Source of the DNA: Rhizorhabdus wittichii RW1
GTDB taxonomy: Bacteria > Pseudomonadota > Alphaproteobacteria > Sphingomonadales > Sphingomonadaceae
NCBI GenBank assembly: GCA_000016765.1
Contig: CP000699.1
Coordinates: 310,001-374,000, forward strand
DNA length: 64,000 nucleotides
Direction: 5' to 3'
The notes beneath the pieces were generated by a model, which was given only the letters and a program-made list of their open reading frames with translations, did no database searches and had not been told where the DNA came from. Shown here in pieces: positions 34,488-41,787 of this stretch (position 1 is its first letter; every line of letters begins with the position of its first letter). The position numbers and the translations under genes are program-made.

Positions 34488-35816
34488 ATGAACGAGATCA
34501 GCAAGGTGAAGACGGCGGGCGGGACGGTGCGGCCGGACTATGTGCCGGCCGACGCCTATGTCTCCCCCGACTATGTGCGGCTGGAGAAGGAGCGGCTGTG
34601 GCCGCGCGTCTGGCAGATCGCCTGCCGCGAGGAGGAGATCCCGAACCCCGGCGACTTCTACACCTACGACATCGCCGACGAGTCGATCGCGGTGGTGCGC
34701 AAGACCGACGGCGCGATCGCGGCCTATCACAATGTCTGCCCGCATCGCGGCCGGCGGCTGACCGCCGGTTGCGGCCGGATGGGCAAGTTCCACTGCAAAT
34801 ATCATGGCTGGCAGTGGAATCTCGACGGCAAGCCGACCGAGGTGGTCGACCGCAAGGACTGGGGCGAGCTGCTCCAGGACAGCGAGATCACCCTGCACCC
34901 GGTCAAGAGCGCGAGCTGGGGCGGCTGGGTGTTCATCAACATGGACCCCGACAGCGAGAGCCTGGAGGAGCATCTGGGCGAGGCCAAGACCCTGCTCGAT
35001 CCGTTCGAGATGGATCGGATGCGCTATGTCTGGCGCAAGCGGATCACCATGCCGTGCAACTGGAAGACCGCGCAGGAGGCCTTCATGGAAGGCTATCATG
35101 TGCAGACCACGCACCGGCAGCTTCTGCCCTATCAGGACGACTACACCTTCTCCCGCGCCTATGGGCGGCACGCCATGTTCGGCTATGCCCCGACCGCCCT
35201 GTTCGGCCTGCCGAGCCCGCGGATCGGCGACCAGAGCGGCGACATGCGCAAGGGTCTCTATGAGTTCAACAAGGAGATCTGGGACACGCTGAAGGCGACC
35301 ACCACCGACGAGATGCTGGCGGCGGGCCGGCGGCTGATGGAGCTGCCCGAAACCGCGACGCCGTTCGAGATCTACGTCGCCTTCGCGACCTTCCACCGCG
35401 AGGAATCGGCGAAGGCTGGCCGGCCCTGGCCCGCCATCACCCCCGAGCAGCAGATGGCGGCGGGGACCGACTGGAACATCTTCCCCAACCTCGTCTTCCT
35501 CCAGCAGCCGACCAACGTGCTGTTCTACCGCGCCCGCCCGAACGGCGACGATCCCGACAGCTGCATCTTCGAGGTCAATGTGATGGAGCGCTTCGCGGAG
35601 GGCGCCGAACCCAGGAATGTCGAGGTCGAGGTCGCCGACGACTGGCGCACGGTCGACTGGGGGCTGATCCTGGAGCAGGATTTCCAGAATATGGAGGCCG
35701 TCCAGAAGGGGATGAAGTCCCGCGTCTTCAAGGCGGCGCGGCCGAGCCCGGTGCAGGAGGTCGAGATCAGCAATTTCCACGCGACCCTGCTCGCCTATCT
35801 GCACGGGGGCCAGTGA
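34488..35816 (+). CDS. Rieske aromatic ring-hydroxylating oxygenase, alpha subunit 1
   Basis: The 442-residue protein has the Rieske cluster site C84-x-H86 (CPHRGRR) and C103-x2-H106 (FHCKYHGW). The mononuclear iron ligands H204 and H209 are in EGYHVQTTH. Length and layout are those of the alpha-only oxygenases that act on steroids, diterpenoids or aromatic acids. No ferredoxin, reductase or beta-subunit gene is present in the window, so electrons must come from elsewhere. GGGGAGAGGATGGAGCC precedes ATG. The stop is joined TGATG to the flavoprotein start. Confidence 0.93.
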   Translation: MNEISKVKTAGGTVRPDYVPADAYVSPDYVRLEKERLWPRVWQIACREEEIPNPGDFYTYDIADESIAVVRKTDGAIAAYHNVCPHRGRRLTAGCGRMGKFHCKYHGWQWNLDGKPTEVVDRKDWGELLQDSEITLHPVKSASWGGWVFINMDPDSESLEEHLGEAKTLLDPFEMDRMRYVWRKRITMPCNWKTAQEAFMEGYHVQTTHRQLLPYQDDYTFSRAYGRHAMFGYAPTALFGLPSPRIGDQSGDMRKGLYEFNKEIWDTLKATTTDEMLAAGRRLMELPETATPFEIYVAFATFHREESAKAGRPWPAITPEQQMAAGTDWNIFPNLVFLQQPTNVLFYRARPNGDDPDSCIFEVNVMERFAEGAEPRNVEVEVADDWRTVDWGLILEQDFQNMEAVQKGMKSRVFKAARPSPVQEVEISNFHATLLAYLHGGQ

Positions 35817-37468
35817 TGGCGGCGACGAACTGGGACGAGACGGCGGACTTCGTGATCTGCGGCTCGGGCGGCGGATCGATGGCGGCCGCGCTGTATCTCA
35901 AATCGATCGGCAAGCAGCCGCTGATCCTGGAGAAGACCGACAAGCTGGGCGGATCGACCGCCATGTCGGGCGGCGTGCTGTGGATTCCCGACAACCATCT
36001 CCTCGCCCGCGACGGGATCGCGGACAGCCATGAGCTGGGCCGCATGTATATGGACGCGACGGTCGGCAACGATGCCGGCCCGGCCGCCTCGCCCGAGCGC
36101 AAGGAAGCCTATCTGCGCAACGGCCCGGTGATGATGAAGTGGCTGGAGGAGCAGGGCATGCAATGGCTCCGCACCGAAGGCTGGGCCGATTATTACGACG
36201 ATCGGCCCGGCGGCTGCACCCGCAGCCGGTCGGTCGGCGCGCCGATGCTCGACGCCCGCAAGATGGGCCCGCTGTTCGACAAGCTGCGCCTCGGCCCGAT
36301 GGTGATGCCGCTGCCGACCGACAAGGCGGGGATCATCGGCCTCGCCACCCGCACGCCGAGGGGCATGTGGGAGGGCATGAAGCTGCTGTTCCGCATGTGG
36401 CTGGTGAAGAAGCGCGGCGCGCCGCTGCTCAGCTTCGGCGGCGCGCTCCAGGGCCGCATGCTGATGCTGGCCGACAAGGCTGGCGTCGACATGCGGACAG
36501 GCCATGGCGTCGTCGAACTGGTCGAGGAGAAGGGGCGGATCACCGGCGTCGTCGTCGAGCATGAGGGCAGGACGCTGCTGATCGGCGCCCGCGACGGCGT
36601 GCTGATCAACGCGGGCGGCTTCTCGAAAAATGCCGAGATGCGCAAGAAATACGGCCCGCAGCCCAGCTCGGTGGAATGGACCAACGCCAATCCCGGCGAC
36701 ACTGGCGAGATGATCGAGATCGCCGAGAGGCACGGCGCGGCGCTCGACCTGATGGACCAGGCCTGGTGGGTGCCCGGCACGATGGTGCCCGAGGGCGGCC
36801 CCGCCAACATGCACAACACCGACATCTCCAAGCCGCACTGCATCATCGTCAACCGCCAGGGGCGGCGCATCCTCAACGAGAGCGGCTCCTATATGGAGAA
36901 CGGCCAGCGGCTCTACCGGAACGACGTGCCGGCCTATGTCATCCTCGATAGCCGCCACCGCAAGCGCTATGCCTGGGGCTATTATCCGCCGGGCAAGACG
37001 CCGCAGTCCTGGCTCGACAGCGGGATGATGAAGACCGCCGACACGATCGAGGAGCTGGCCGCGAAGGCGGGCATCGATCCGGTTGGGCTCAAGGACGAGA
37101 TCGCCAAGTTCAACCGCTATTGCGAGACCGGCAAGGACCTCGACTTCAATCGCGGCGGGCGTGGCTACGACAACTGGTTCGGCGATCCGACCGTCAAGCC
37201 CAACCCCAATCTGGGCAAGATCGACAAGCCGCCCTTCCATGTGATGGAGATGGTGCCCGGCGACGTCGGCACCAGCGGCGGCATGCTGACCGACGAACAT
37301 GCGCGGGTGCTCCGCGCCGACGGGTCGGTGATCGAGGGGCTCTACGCCACCGGCAATTCGACTGCCTCGGTGATGGGGCGCTGCTATCCGGCGGCGGGCG
37401 CGAGCATCGGCGCCTCGTTCGTCTTCGCCTGGATCGCGGCGCACCATGCCGTCGGCGCCAACGATTAG
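35816..37468 (+). CDS. FAD-binding flavoprotein, 3-ketosteroid delta-1-dehydrogenase/fumarate-reductase-like
   Basis: The 550-residue protein begins TADFVICGSGGGSMAAALYL, the FAD dinucleotide loop (GSGGGS 16-21), followed by LEKTDKLGGSTAMSGGVLWIP, the flavin-contact pattern of the KstD/fumarate-reductase flavoprotein family. The C-terminus YATGNSTASVMGRCYPAAGASIGASFVF closes the FAD domain. It may dehydrogenate a ring ketone next to a carbonyl. It shares its stop/start junction with the Rieske gene, which argues for one pathway step pair. A true KstD assignment needs the active-site Tyr residues to be aligned. Confidence 0.88.
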   Translation: MAATNWDETADFVICGSGGGSMAAALYLKSIGKQPLILEKTDKLGGSTAMSGGVLWIPDNHLLARDGIADSHELGRMYMDATVGNDAGPAASPERKEAYLRNGPVMMKWLEEQGMQWLRTEGWADYYDDRPGGCTRSRSVGAPMLDARKMGPLFDKLRLGPMVMPLPTDKAGIIGLATRTPRGMWEGMKLLFRMWLVKKRGAPLLSFGGALQGRMLMLADKAGVDMRTGHGVVELVEEKGRITGVVVEHEGRTLLIGARDGVLINAGGFSKNAEMRKKYGPQPSSVEWTNANPGDTGEMIEIAERHGAALDLMDQAWWVPGTMVPEGGPANMHNTDISKPHCIIVNRQGRRILNESGSYMENGQRLYRNDVPAYVILDSRHRKRYAWGYYPPGKTPQSWLDSGMMKTADTIEELAAKAGIDPVGLKDEIAKFNRYCETGKDLDFNRGGRGYDNWFGDPTVKPNPNLGKIDKPPFHVMEMVPGDVGTSGGMLTDEHARVLRADGSVIEGLYATGNSTASVMGRCYPAAGASIGASFVFAWIAAHHAVGAND

Positions 37469-37512
37469 GGCAGTCCGGTCGTGATCGAATCCCGCCGATC
37501 GCCCTATCTTTC

Positions 37513-37606
37513 CGTCATTCCCGCGAAAGCGGGAATCCACGGTCACGGCGCATTCCGTCTCTTGCGGGCCGCCGTCTATGGATTCCCGCTTTCGCGGGAA
37601 TGACGA
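37513..37606. repeat. 94-bp palindromic intergenic element, copy B
   Basis: This is the same length and nearly the same sequence as the element at 251-344, with four single-base differences by eye. It has the same terminal inverted repeats that each fold into CCCGC-GAAA-GCGGG. It lies between the convergent ends of the flavoprotein and the AraC gene, where it could end transcription from both sides. No transposase is adjacent. Confidence 0.85.
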
Positions 37607-37633
37607 CAGGGGGCGGGGGCGAGGAGGATGGAC

Positions 37634-38605
37634 TCAGCCGCGCCGGGCCTGCGACGCCTCGCGCCATTGCGTCGCGGTCATCCCGGTCCGCTGGCGGAAC
37701 ATGGCGCGGAACAGCCGGCTGTCGGAGAAGCCGACCAGTTCGGCGATCCGGTCGATCGAGCGGTTCGACTTCTCCAGCATCCGCGTCGCCGCCTGGAGGC
37801 GCAGGTGCTGGATATAGCTTTTCGGGCTCATCCCGAGCGCCTTGCGGAAGCGGCGCACCAGCGTCGGCTGGCTGGTCGACAGCGCCTCCGCCAGCTCCTG
37901 GATGCCGATCGCGCCGGTGAAGCGCTGCTCCAGCCAGATCTGCGCGCGGGCGACGAGCGGATCGCTCGCGAGCAGATGTTCCTCCTCGCGATCGAGCCCC
38001 ATGATCGAGGTCAGCCAGCGGCCGACATCGGGGGACAGGGTGCGCTCCATCACCCGGACGATCAGCGCGAGGTCATGGGCCATGCCGTTGGCGATCAGCA
38101 GATCGCCATGATCGGCGAGCGCCAGCCGCTCCTCGGCGCGGTGGCGCGGGAACATCGCCCGGGCGACCGGTTGCAGCGCGCGGGCGATCGGCACGGCGAC
38201 GTCGTGGGTCAGCCCCGCCGCCATCAGGATCAGCGCGGAGGCGCCGCTCGCCCCGATCACCGCGCCGCCGGCCGCCTGCTGCCGGAGCCAGGGCAGCAGC
38301 GCATGGCTGCGCGCCAGCCGCTCCTCGAGCGCCGGAATCCCCATGACGCGGAAGGCGGGCAGCCAGACGAAGCCATGGTCGTCGACGCTGCTGATCGCGC
38401 CGTCGACATCGAGCCGGCGGCCGTCGCTCATCCGGATCGGTCCGCCGTCGAGCGACAATATCCGGAGCCGGGTCTCCATCCGCATCGGTCCGCTGTCGGC
38501 GAACACCTGCTCGATCCGGTCGCGCGCGAGGATGAAGCTGTCGGTCAGCGCGCCGACGCTGGCGTGATAGGCGCCGTCGAGCGCGACGAGGGCGAAATCG
38601 GGCAT
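37634..38605 (-). CDS. AraC family regulator, GlxA-type, copy 2
   Basis: The 323-residue regulator has a DJ-1/PfpI-like sensor domain (FALVALDGAYHASVGALTDSFILARD, GGAVIGASGASALILMAAGL) and two C-terminal helix-turn-helix motifs: IQELAEALSTSQPTLVRRFR and IDRIAELVGFSDSRLFRAMFRQRTGMT. It is similar in plan to the protein at 16539. It is divergent from the PhyH 2 gene, whose 140-bp upstream region includes a GC-rich stem, so it likely controls the PhyH-SDR-phosphotransferase-TonB receptor set. Confidence 0.9.
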   Translation of the reverse strand: MPDFALVALDGAYHASVGALTDSFILARDRIEQVFADSGPMRMETRLRILSLDGGPIRMSDGRRLDVDGAISSVDDHGFVWLPAFRVMGIPALEERLARSHALLPWLRQQAAGGAVIGASGASALILMAAGLTHDVAVPIARALQPVARAMFPRHRAEERLALADHGDLLIANGMAHDLALIVRVMERTLSPDVGRWLTSIMGLDREEEHLLASDPLVARAQIWLEQRFTGAIGIQELAEALSTSQPTLVRRFRKALGMSPKSYIQHLRLQAATRMLEKSNRSIDRIAELVGFSDSRLFRAMFRQRTGMTATQWREASQARRG

Positions 38606-38697
38606 CGCACGACCATGACGGAAAATATCCGCTTATTGCAAGATATCATCCTGTCCGGCCACGAGGGCGGCCCGGATAGTCGGATCGACGAGAACAG

Positions 38698-38730
38698 CGC
38701 GCGGCGCCGGCCGATCGGTCGCGCCGCGCG
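38698..38730 (+). promoter_or_regulatory. GC-rich hairpin just upstream of the PhyH 2 ribosome site
   Basis: A perfect 10-bp inverted repeat, CGCGCGGCGC and its complement (38698-38707 and 38721-38730), with a 13-base spacer, ends three bases before the GGAGAG of the PhyH 2 gene. It could fold in the 5' leader and affect initiation, or be a DNA palindrome for AraC copy 2. In such GC-rich sequence chance occurrence is possible. Confidence 0.4.
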
Positions 38731-38745
38731 GACAGGAGAGTTGCG

Positions 38746-39702
38746 ATGACCATGGCCGCCCCGAGCCTCATCCCCGAGATGGGCGAATTCAACGTCTCCA
38801 ACCATCTGCTCGGCGACCGGGAGGGGCTGAAGGCCGCCTGGGAGCGCGACGGCTACTGGTTCTTCCGCGACGTGCTCGACAAGCAGGCGATCGCCGAGCT
38901 GCGCCAGATCTACATGGACTATCTCGGCGAACTGGGCGTCGCCGACCCGCAGGACCCCGACGCGCGCTACAACGGCGCCGACCTGTCGGCGATGCCGGCG
39001 ATGGTCAACGAGACCGCGATGAACGAGCGCCGGGTCGACCGGGTGCTGCACCGCGATCCGCGCATCGCGGCCTTCTTCCGGCGGCTGTTCGGCTGCGATC
39101 CCTTCTGGGTGCCGTTCACCGTCCATCGCCAGGTGCCGCCGGCGCGCGATCGCGACGCGCGGCGGCTGGAGTTCATCCATCAGGACGGCACCTATAATGA
39201 CGGGCTCGACTTCCTGATCTGCTGGATTCCGCTGGCGGAGATCGCGCCCGAGGTCGGCGGGCTGGCGCTGGTCGAAGGGGTGCACCGGCGCGGCAGCCTC
39301 CACCGCAAGGACGGCATGAAGATCCTGCCGATCGCCGAGGCGGACATGGAGATCGGGCGCTGGCGCAGCACCCATTACCGTCCCGGCGACGTGCTGCTGA
39401 TGGACCTCAATACGCCGCATTCGGGCATCACCAACCATTCGGACCGCTTCCGCCTGTCGGTCGACACGCGGATCATGCCATCGAACGGCAACGTCCCGGT
39501 GGTCGGCACGATCGCGGCGGTCAGCGCCGACGGCGTCACCATCGGCGATCGCGCGTTGCGCTTCGATGTGACCAGCTTCGTGCGCGGGCTGCGCGGCGAC
39601 CAGATGCCGCTCGCCGACATACCCGGCCGCTATCGCGTCGGGCAGGAGGTGATCGCCGCCGTCACCGGCGACCTCGTCCGCAACATGCGGCCCATCCAAT
39701 AA
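38746..39702 (+). CDS. Phytanoyl-CoA dioxygenase (PhyH)-like protein 2
   Basis: The 318-residue protein has H145/D147 in EFIHQDGTY, H225 in NTPHSGITNHSDRFRLSVDTR and the 2-oxoglutarate Arg downstream. It keeps the same C-terminal beta extension as the copy at 28035. It should hydroxylate a CoA ester or terpenoid-like substrate with O2 and 2-oxoglutarate. GGAGAG precedes the ATG. The SDR at 39720 follows 17 bp downstream, so it is the first gene of the set that ends with TonB receptor 2. Confidence 0.88.
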   Translation: MTMAAPSLIPEMGEFNVSNHLLGDREGLKAAWERDGYWFFRDVLDKQAIAELRQIYMDYLGELGVADPQDPDARYNGADLSAMPAMVNETAMNERRVDRVLHRDPRIAAFFRRLFGCDPFWVPFTVHRQVPPARDRDARRLEFIHQDGTYNDGLDFLICWIPLAEIAPEVGGLALVEGVHRRGSLHRKDGMKILPIAEADMEIGRWRSTHYRPGDVLLMDLNTPHSGITNHSDRFRLSVDTRIMPSNGNVPVVGTIAAVSADGVTIGDRALRFDVTSFVRGLRGDQMPLADIPGRYRVGQEVIAAVTGDLVRNMRPIQ

Positions 39703-39719
39703 GCCTCGAAGGACAGTCC

Positions 39720-40538
39720 ATGCCCGAACCCACCCGCTATCTCGGCCGCCTGGCCGGCAAGGCCGCGATCGTCACCGGCGCCGGAGCGGCGGAGGACGAG
39801 ATCGGCATCGGCCGCGCCATCGCCTATATCATGGCGCGCGAGGGGGCGAAGGTCGCCTGCGCCGATCTCGACGGCGCGCGCGCCGAGGCGACCGCCGCGC
39901 AGATCCGCGCCGAGGGCGGCGAGGCGATCGCCGTCGCCGCCGACGTCAGCCTGCCCGAGGATTGCGAGGCGTTGGTAGAAACCACCGTCAAGACCTTTGG
40001 ACAGCTCGATATTCTGGTGAACAATGTCGGCATCTCGGTGCCGACCAACCTGGAGTCGGTGACGCTCGACCTGTGGAACCGGACGATCGCCGTCAACCTG
40101 ACCAGCGTCATGCTGATGAGCAAATATGCGGTGCCGGTGATGGCGGCGCGGGGCGGCGGATCGATCGTCAACATCTCGTCGCTGGCTGGCATGCGGGCGA
40201 TGGGCGCGGTCGCCTATGGCCCCTCCAAGGCGGCGATGGCGCAGCTCTCGCGCGAGATCGGCGTGCTGCACGGGCGGCAGGGCATCCGCGTCAACACGGT
40301 CGCGCCCGGCCATGTCATGACCCCGCACGCGATGAGCAAGCTGCCCGCCAGCATGCGCGAGGCGCGCCGCAAGGTCGGCCCGCTCGGCGTCGAGGGCGAT
40401 GCGTGGGACGTCGCCCAGGCGGTGCTGTTCATCGCCAGCGACGAGGCGCGCTTCATCAACGGCGTCCATCTCGCGGTCGACGGCGGGGTCGAGGGGATCG
40501 GCCCGATGGTCGGCCACGCGTTGATCTCCGAGGCATGA
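39720..40538 (+). CDS. SDR family oxidoreductase (cassette 2 copy)
   Basis: The 272-residue SDR begins MPEPTRYLGRLAGKAAIVTG. It has the enlarged glycine loop TGAGAAEDEIGIGRA (19-33), NNVG at 101-104 and Y166xxxK170. The block RRKVGPLGVEGDAWDVAQA is shared with the SDR at 12008, its clear paralogue. The last codons overlap the phosphotransferase start (ATGA), so the two proteins are made together. The function is presumably NAD-linked oxidation of an alcohol later or earlier handled by the kinase. Confidence 0.92.
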   Translation: MPEPTRYLGRLAGKAAIVTGAGAAEDEIGIGRAIAYIMAREGAKVACADLDGARAEATAAQIRAEGGEAIAVAADVSLPEDCEALVETTVKTFGQLDILVNNVGISVPTNLESVTLDLWNRTIAVNLTSVMLMSKYAVPVMAARGGGSIVNISSLAGMRAMGAVAYGPSKAAMAQLSREIGVLHGRQGIRVNTVAPGHVMTPHAMSKLPASMREARRKVGPLGVEGDAWDVAQAVLFIASDEARFINGVHLAVDGGVEGIGPMVGHALISEA

Positions 40539-41617
40539 GCGATCTGCGGCTGCCGCTGCTGCCGGAGGAGGTGACGGCCGCCTGGCTGGGCGAGGCGCTG
40601 TCCGTCTATGCGCCCGGCATTGTCGTCGAGCGGATCGAGGTCACCGATATCCTCTGGGGCACCGGCACCAAGATGATGATCACCGCCGCCTATGACCGGG
40701 CCGGCCGCGATGCGGGCCTGCCCGAGCGATTGTGCGTCAAGGCCGGGCTCGCCGAGCATCGCGAGCTGGTCAAATTCTGCTACCAGACCGAAGCCCGCTT
40801 CTTCGCCGAGGTCGCGCCCCGCCTGTCGATCGGCCTGCCGCGCTGCTTCTTCGCGGCGGCCAATGCCGATCAGGGCGTCGTGATCATGGAGGACCTGCGC
40901 CCGGCCGGCGCGCAGATCTGCCGGGTGCAGCAGCCGCTCTCCCGCGACCAGGCCGCCGCCTTCCTCGACGATCTGGCGGCGCTCCACGCGCGGTGGTGGA
41001 ACGGCCCGGCGCTGGCCGACGGGGGCGAACTGGGCTGGCTGATGCGGCACGATCCGCTGCCCGACGCGGCGTGGGGCGATTTCGGGCGCGGTCAGCTCCA
41101 GCCCGAGACCTGGGCGCATTATATGGGCCTGCCGCGCTCGCTCGGCATCCCGCGCGTCTGCCGTGACCGGGAGACGATGCACGCCGCGCTCCAGGCGCTG
41201 CGCCGCTTCGCGCCCGGTGGGCCGACCTGCGTGATCCATGGCGACGCGCATCTTGGCAACATGTACCTCGACGCCGCGGGGCGGCCTGGCTTCCTCGACT
41301 GGCAGACCGCGCGGCGCGGCCATTGGGCGCAGGACGTCACCTATTTCTACGTGTCGGCGCTCGACCCGCTCGATCGCCGCGCCTGGGAGCGCGATCTGAT
41401 CGCGGGCTATCTCGCCGCGCTGGGACGGCATGGCGTGGCCGACGCGCCGGGCGAGGCGGAAGCCTGGGCGGCGATCCGCGCGCATATCGTCTACGGCCTG
41501 TTCTACTGGATGGTGAACCCCGTCGAATGGCAGGCCGAGGAGAATAATGCGGCCGTGGCGCCGCGCTTCGGCTGGGCGGCGGTCGACCTCGGCGCGCCGC
41601 CGGCCGCTGCTGTGTAG
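40535..41617 (+). CDS. APH-fold phosphotransferase, ecdysteroid-kinase/choline-kinase-like, copy 2
   Basis: The 360-residue protein has the same length as the paralogue at 10929. WGTGTKMMI starts the ATP loop, K69 in LCVKAG, VVIMEDL hinge, HGDAHLGN catalytic loop (235-242) and D255 in FLDWQ, the fuller form of the DFG-like motif. It should phosphorylate a hydroxyl group using ATP. The start overlaps the SDR stop. It ends 170 bp before TonB receptor 2, in the opposite relative order to cassette 1. Confidence 0.87.
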   Translation: MSDLRLPLLPEEVTAAWLGEALSVYAPGIVVERIEVTDILWGTGTKMMITAAYDRAGRDAGLPERLCVKAGLAEHRELVKFCYQTEARFFAEVAPRLSIGLPRCFFAAANADQGVVIMEDLRPAGAQICRVQQPLSRDQAAAFLDDLAALHARWWNGPALADGGELGWLMRHDPLPDAAWGDFGRGQLQPETWAHYMGLPRSLGIPRVCRDRETMHAALQALRRFAPGGPTCVIHGDAHLGNMYLDAAGRPGFLDWQTARRGHWAQDVTYFYVSALDPLDRRAWERDLIAGYLAALGRHGVADAPGEAEAWAAIRAHIVYGLFYWMVNPVEWQAEENNAAVAPRFGWAAVDLGAPPAAAV

Positions 41618-41787
41618 CATGTACACCACAGTCCATCGAAAAATATGTCGGGCCGGCTTCCGGCGCACCTGATCACGGAGCCGATATGTCCGTGGCGCCG
41701 TTGCCTCGCCGGGCCCTTTGGCTGTTCTCTTCCCCCGAAACAATAAGCCCCGGGCATGGTCCCGAGGGTGTCGAGAGGAGGATCGTC

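Noticed and set aside
5795-41626. GTGTACA(T) occurring in three intergenic regions (5795, 29066, 41619)
   Set aside because: About three copies are expected by chance in this base composition, and another copy sits inside a coding region near 56185, so it is not convincing as a shared operator.
41686-41787. An upstream ATG for TonB receptor 2
   Set aside because: It adds about 34 residues before the signal peptide and has no ribosome site; the ATG at 41788 has GAGAGGAGGATC.
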